Below are positions 5,094 through 5,537 of a DNA stretch of 5,537 bases, one piece after another (positions within the stretch are counted from its first letter, which is position 1; each line of letters begins with the position of its first letter). Source of the stretch: Spirochaetia bacterium (GTDB taxonomy: Bacteria > Spirochaetota > UBA12135); the NCBI GenBank assembly GCA_003497555.1, contig DNNS01000509.1:1-5537 (forward strand). Direction: 5' to 3'. The notes beneath the pieces are model-generated. The model was not told the DNA's origin, searched no databases, and was given only the letters and a program-made list of their open reading frames with translations. A program made the position numbers and the translations under genes.

Positions 5094-5537
5094 AAATAAC
5101 AGGCTGATTAAAACTCCATGGGATATAAAAAAAATCAAGGAAACGGCGATTATCATCAGCAGCTGTTTTTCCCTGCTGCAAAAAAAAATCCGGGCCGGTA
5201 TCAGCAGCCGGGAAATTAACGTTTATATAGATAATTTTATCAGGCGCTGCGGTGCGTTTCCGTCATTTCCGGAAATAAAAAATTTTCCCGGCGCAGCAGC
5301 CATATCCATAAACGAAGAACTGGTACACGGCGTACCAACTGATCGCATTCTGCAAAACGGCGATCTGGTGTCTATTGATATTGGCGCAAAAAAAAATGAT
5401 TATTATGCGGATGCTGCGGTAACTTTCCCGGTAGGCGAAGTTTCGGCAGAAAAAAAAAATCTGCTTAAAGCCGGCGCTGAAGCTTTACAGGCAGGATTAA
5501 AGGAAATGCGTCCCGGCTGTCAGATAAACAGGGCAGG
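5083..5537 (+). CDS. map: Methionine aminopeptidase type I (3' end beyond window)
   Basis: The first 151 codons of a cytosolic metalloprotease that removes the initiator methionine from new proteins. After LIKTPWDIKKIK at residues 8-19, which matches the family's typical N-terminus, it has SINEELVHGVP with the conserved His82, then IDIGA with metal ligand Asp99, and YYADAAVTFPVG with metal ligand Asp110. The remaining ligands (one His and two Glu in the family) lie beyond the window edge. Start: there is no in-frame ATG before the conserved region. TTG at 5083 gives nine residues ahead of K10-T-P, close to the Escherichia coli enzyme, and overlaps the preceding stop by 11 bases, implying translational coupling. 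A weak GGA at 5071-5073 may serve as the ribosome site. The exact start is less certain than the identity. Confidence 0.9.
   Translation, partial: MTIRNNRLIKTPWDIKKIKETAIIISSCFSLLQKKIRAGISSREINVYIDNFIRRCGAFPSFPEIKNFPGAAAISINEELVHGVPTDRILQNGDLVSIDIGAKKNDYYADAAVTFPVGEVSAEKKNLLKAGAEALQAGLKEMRPGCQINRA

Overview
The window is a densely packed, single-strand stretch of bacterial chromosome with six genes, all on the + strand. Four neighbours overlap or almost touch. I see no mobile element, CRISPR array, tRNA or rRNA. The DNA is moderately AT-rich by eye, lysine is mostly AAA, and there are many A-runs, several of 9-10 bases. A lipoprotein signal, a DsbD with a periplasmic-type domain and a secreted protein suggest a diderm (Gram-negative-type) bacterium. 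The phylum cannot be fixed from the sequence. A spirochaete-like or candidate-phylum anaerobe is only a guess.

Region 1 (64-3424) is a thiol-redox operon. A strong Shine-Dalgarno precedes a fused thioredoxin/thioredoxin reductase. It overlaps by ATGA a short exported thioredoxin-fold protein with a WCHWC site, and that gene overlaps by ATGA a three-domain DsbD. Together they encode six pairs of cysteines: CATC and CPPC in the cytoplasm, C223/C339 in the membrane, and C130/C135, CKNC and CHWC in exported or periplasm-facing domains. The inferred role is to move electrons from a cytoplasmic flavoprotein across the inner membrane to extracytoplasmic disulfide substrates. Three details are unusual. 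The fusion has thioredoxin first. The reductase keeps its nucleotide-binding glycine motif but lacks all three arginines of the NADPH-specific HRRxxxR motif. The DsbD C-terminal thioredoxin domain stops nine residues after its cis-proline.

Region 2 (3429-4154) is an endonuclease III-like/MagIII-type DNA glycosylase with an iron-sulfur motif. It starts 4 bases after the dsbD stop. Two perfect palindromes lie at its 3' end.

Region 3 (4212-5537) follows a 57-base gap. It holds a secreted protein of unknown function (N-terminal beta-rich part, charged linker, helical C-terminal part) and the first 151 codons of a type I methionine aminopeptidase. The latter starts at a TTG inside the end of the preceding gene and runs off the window.
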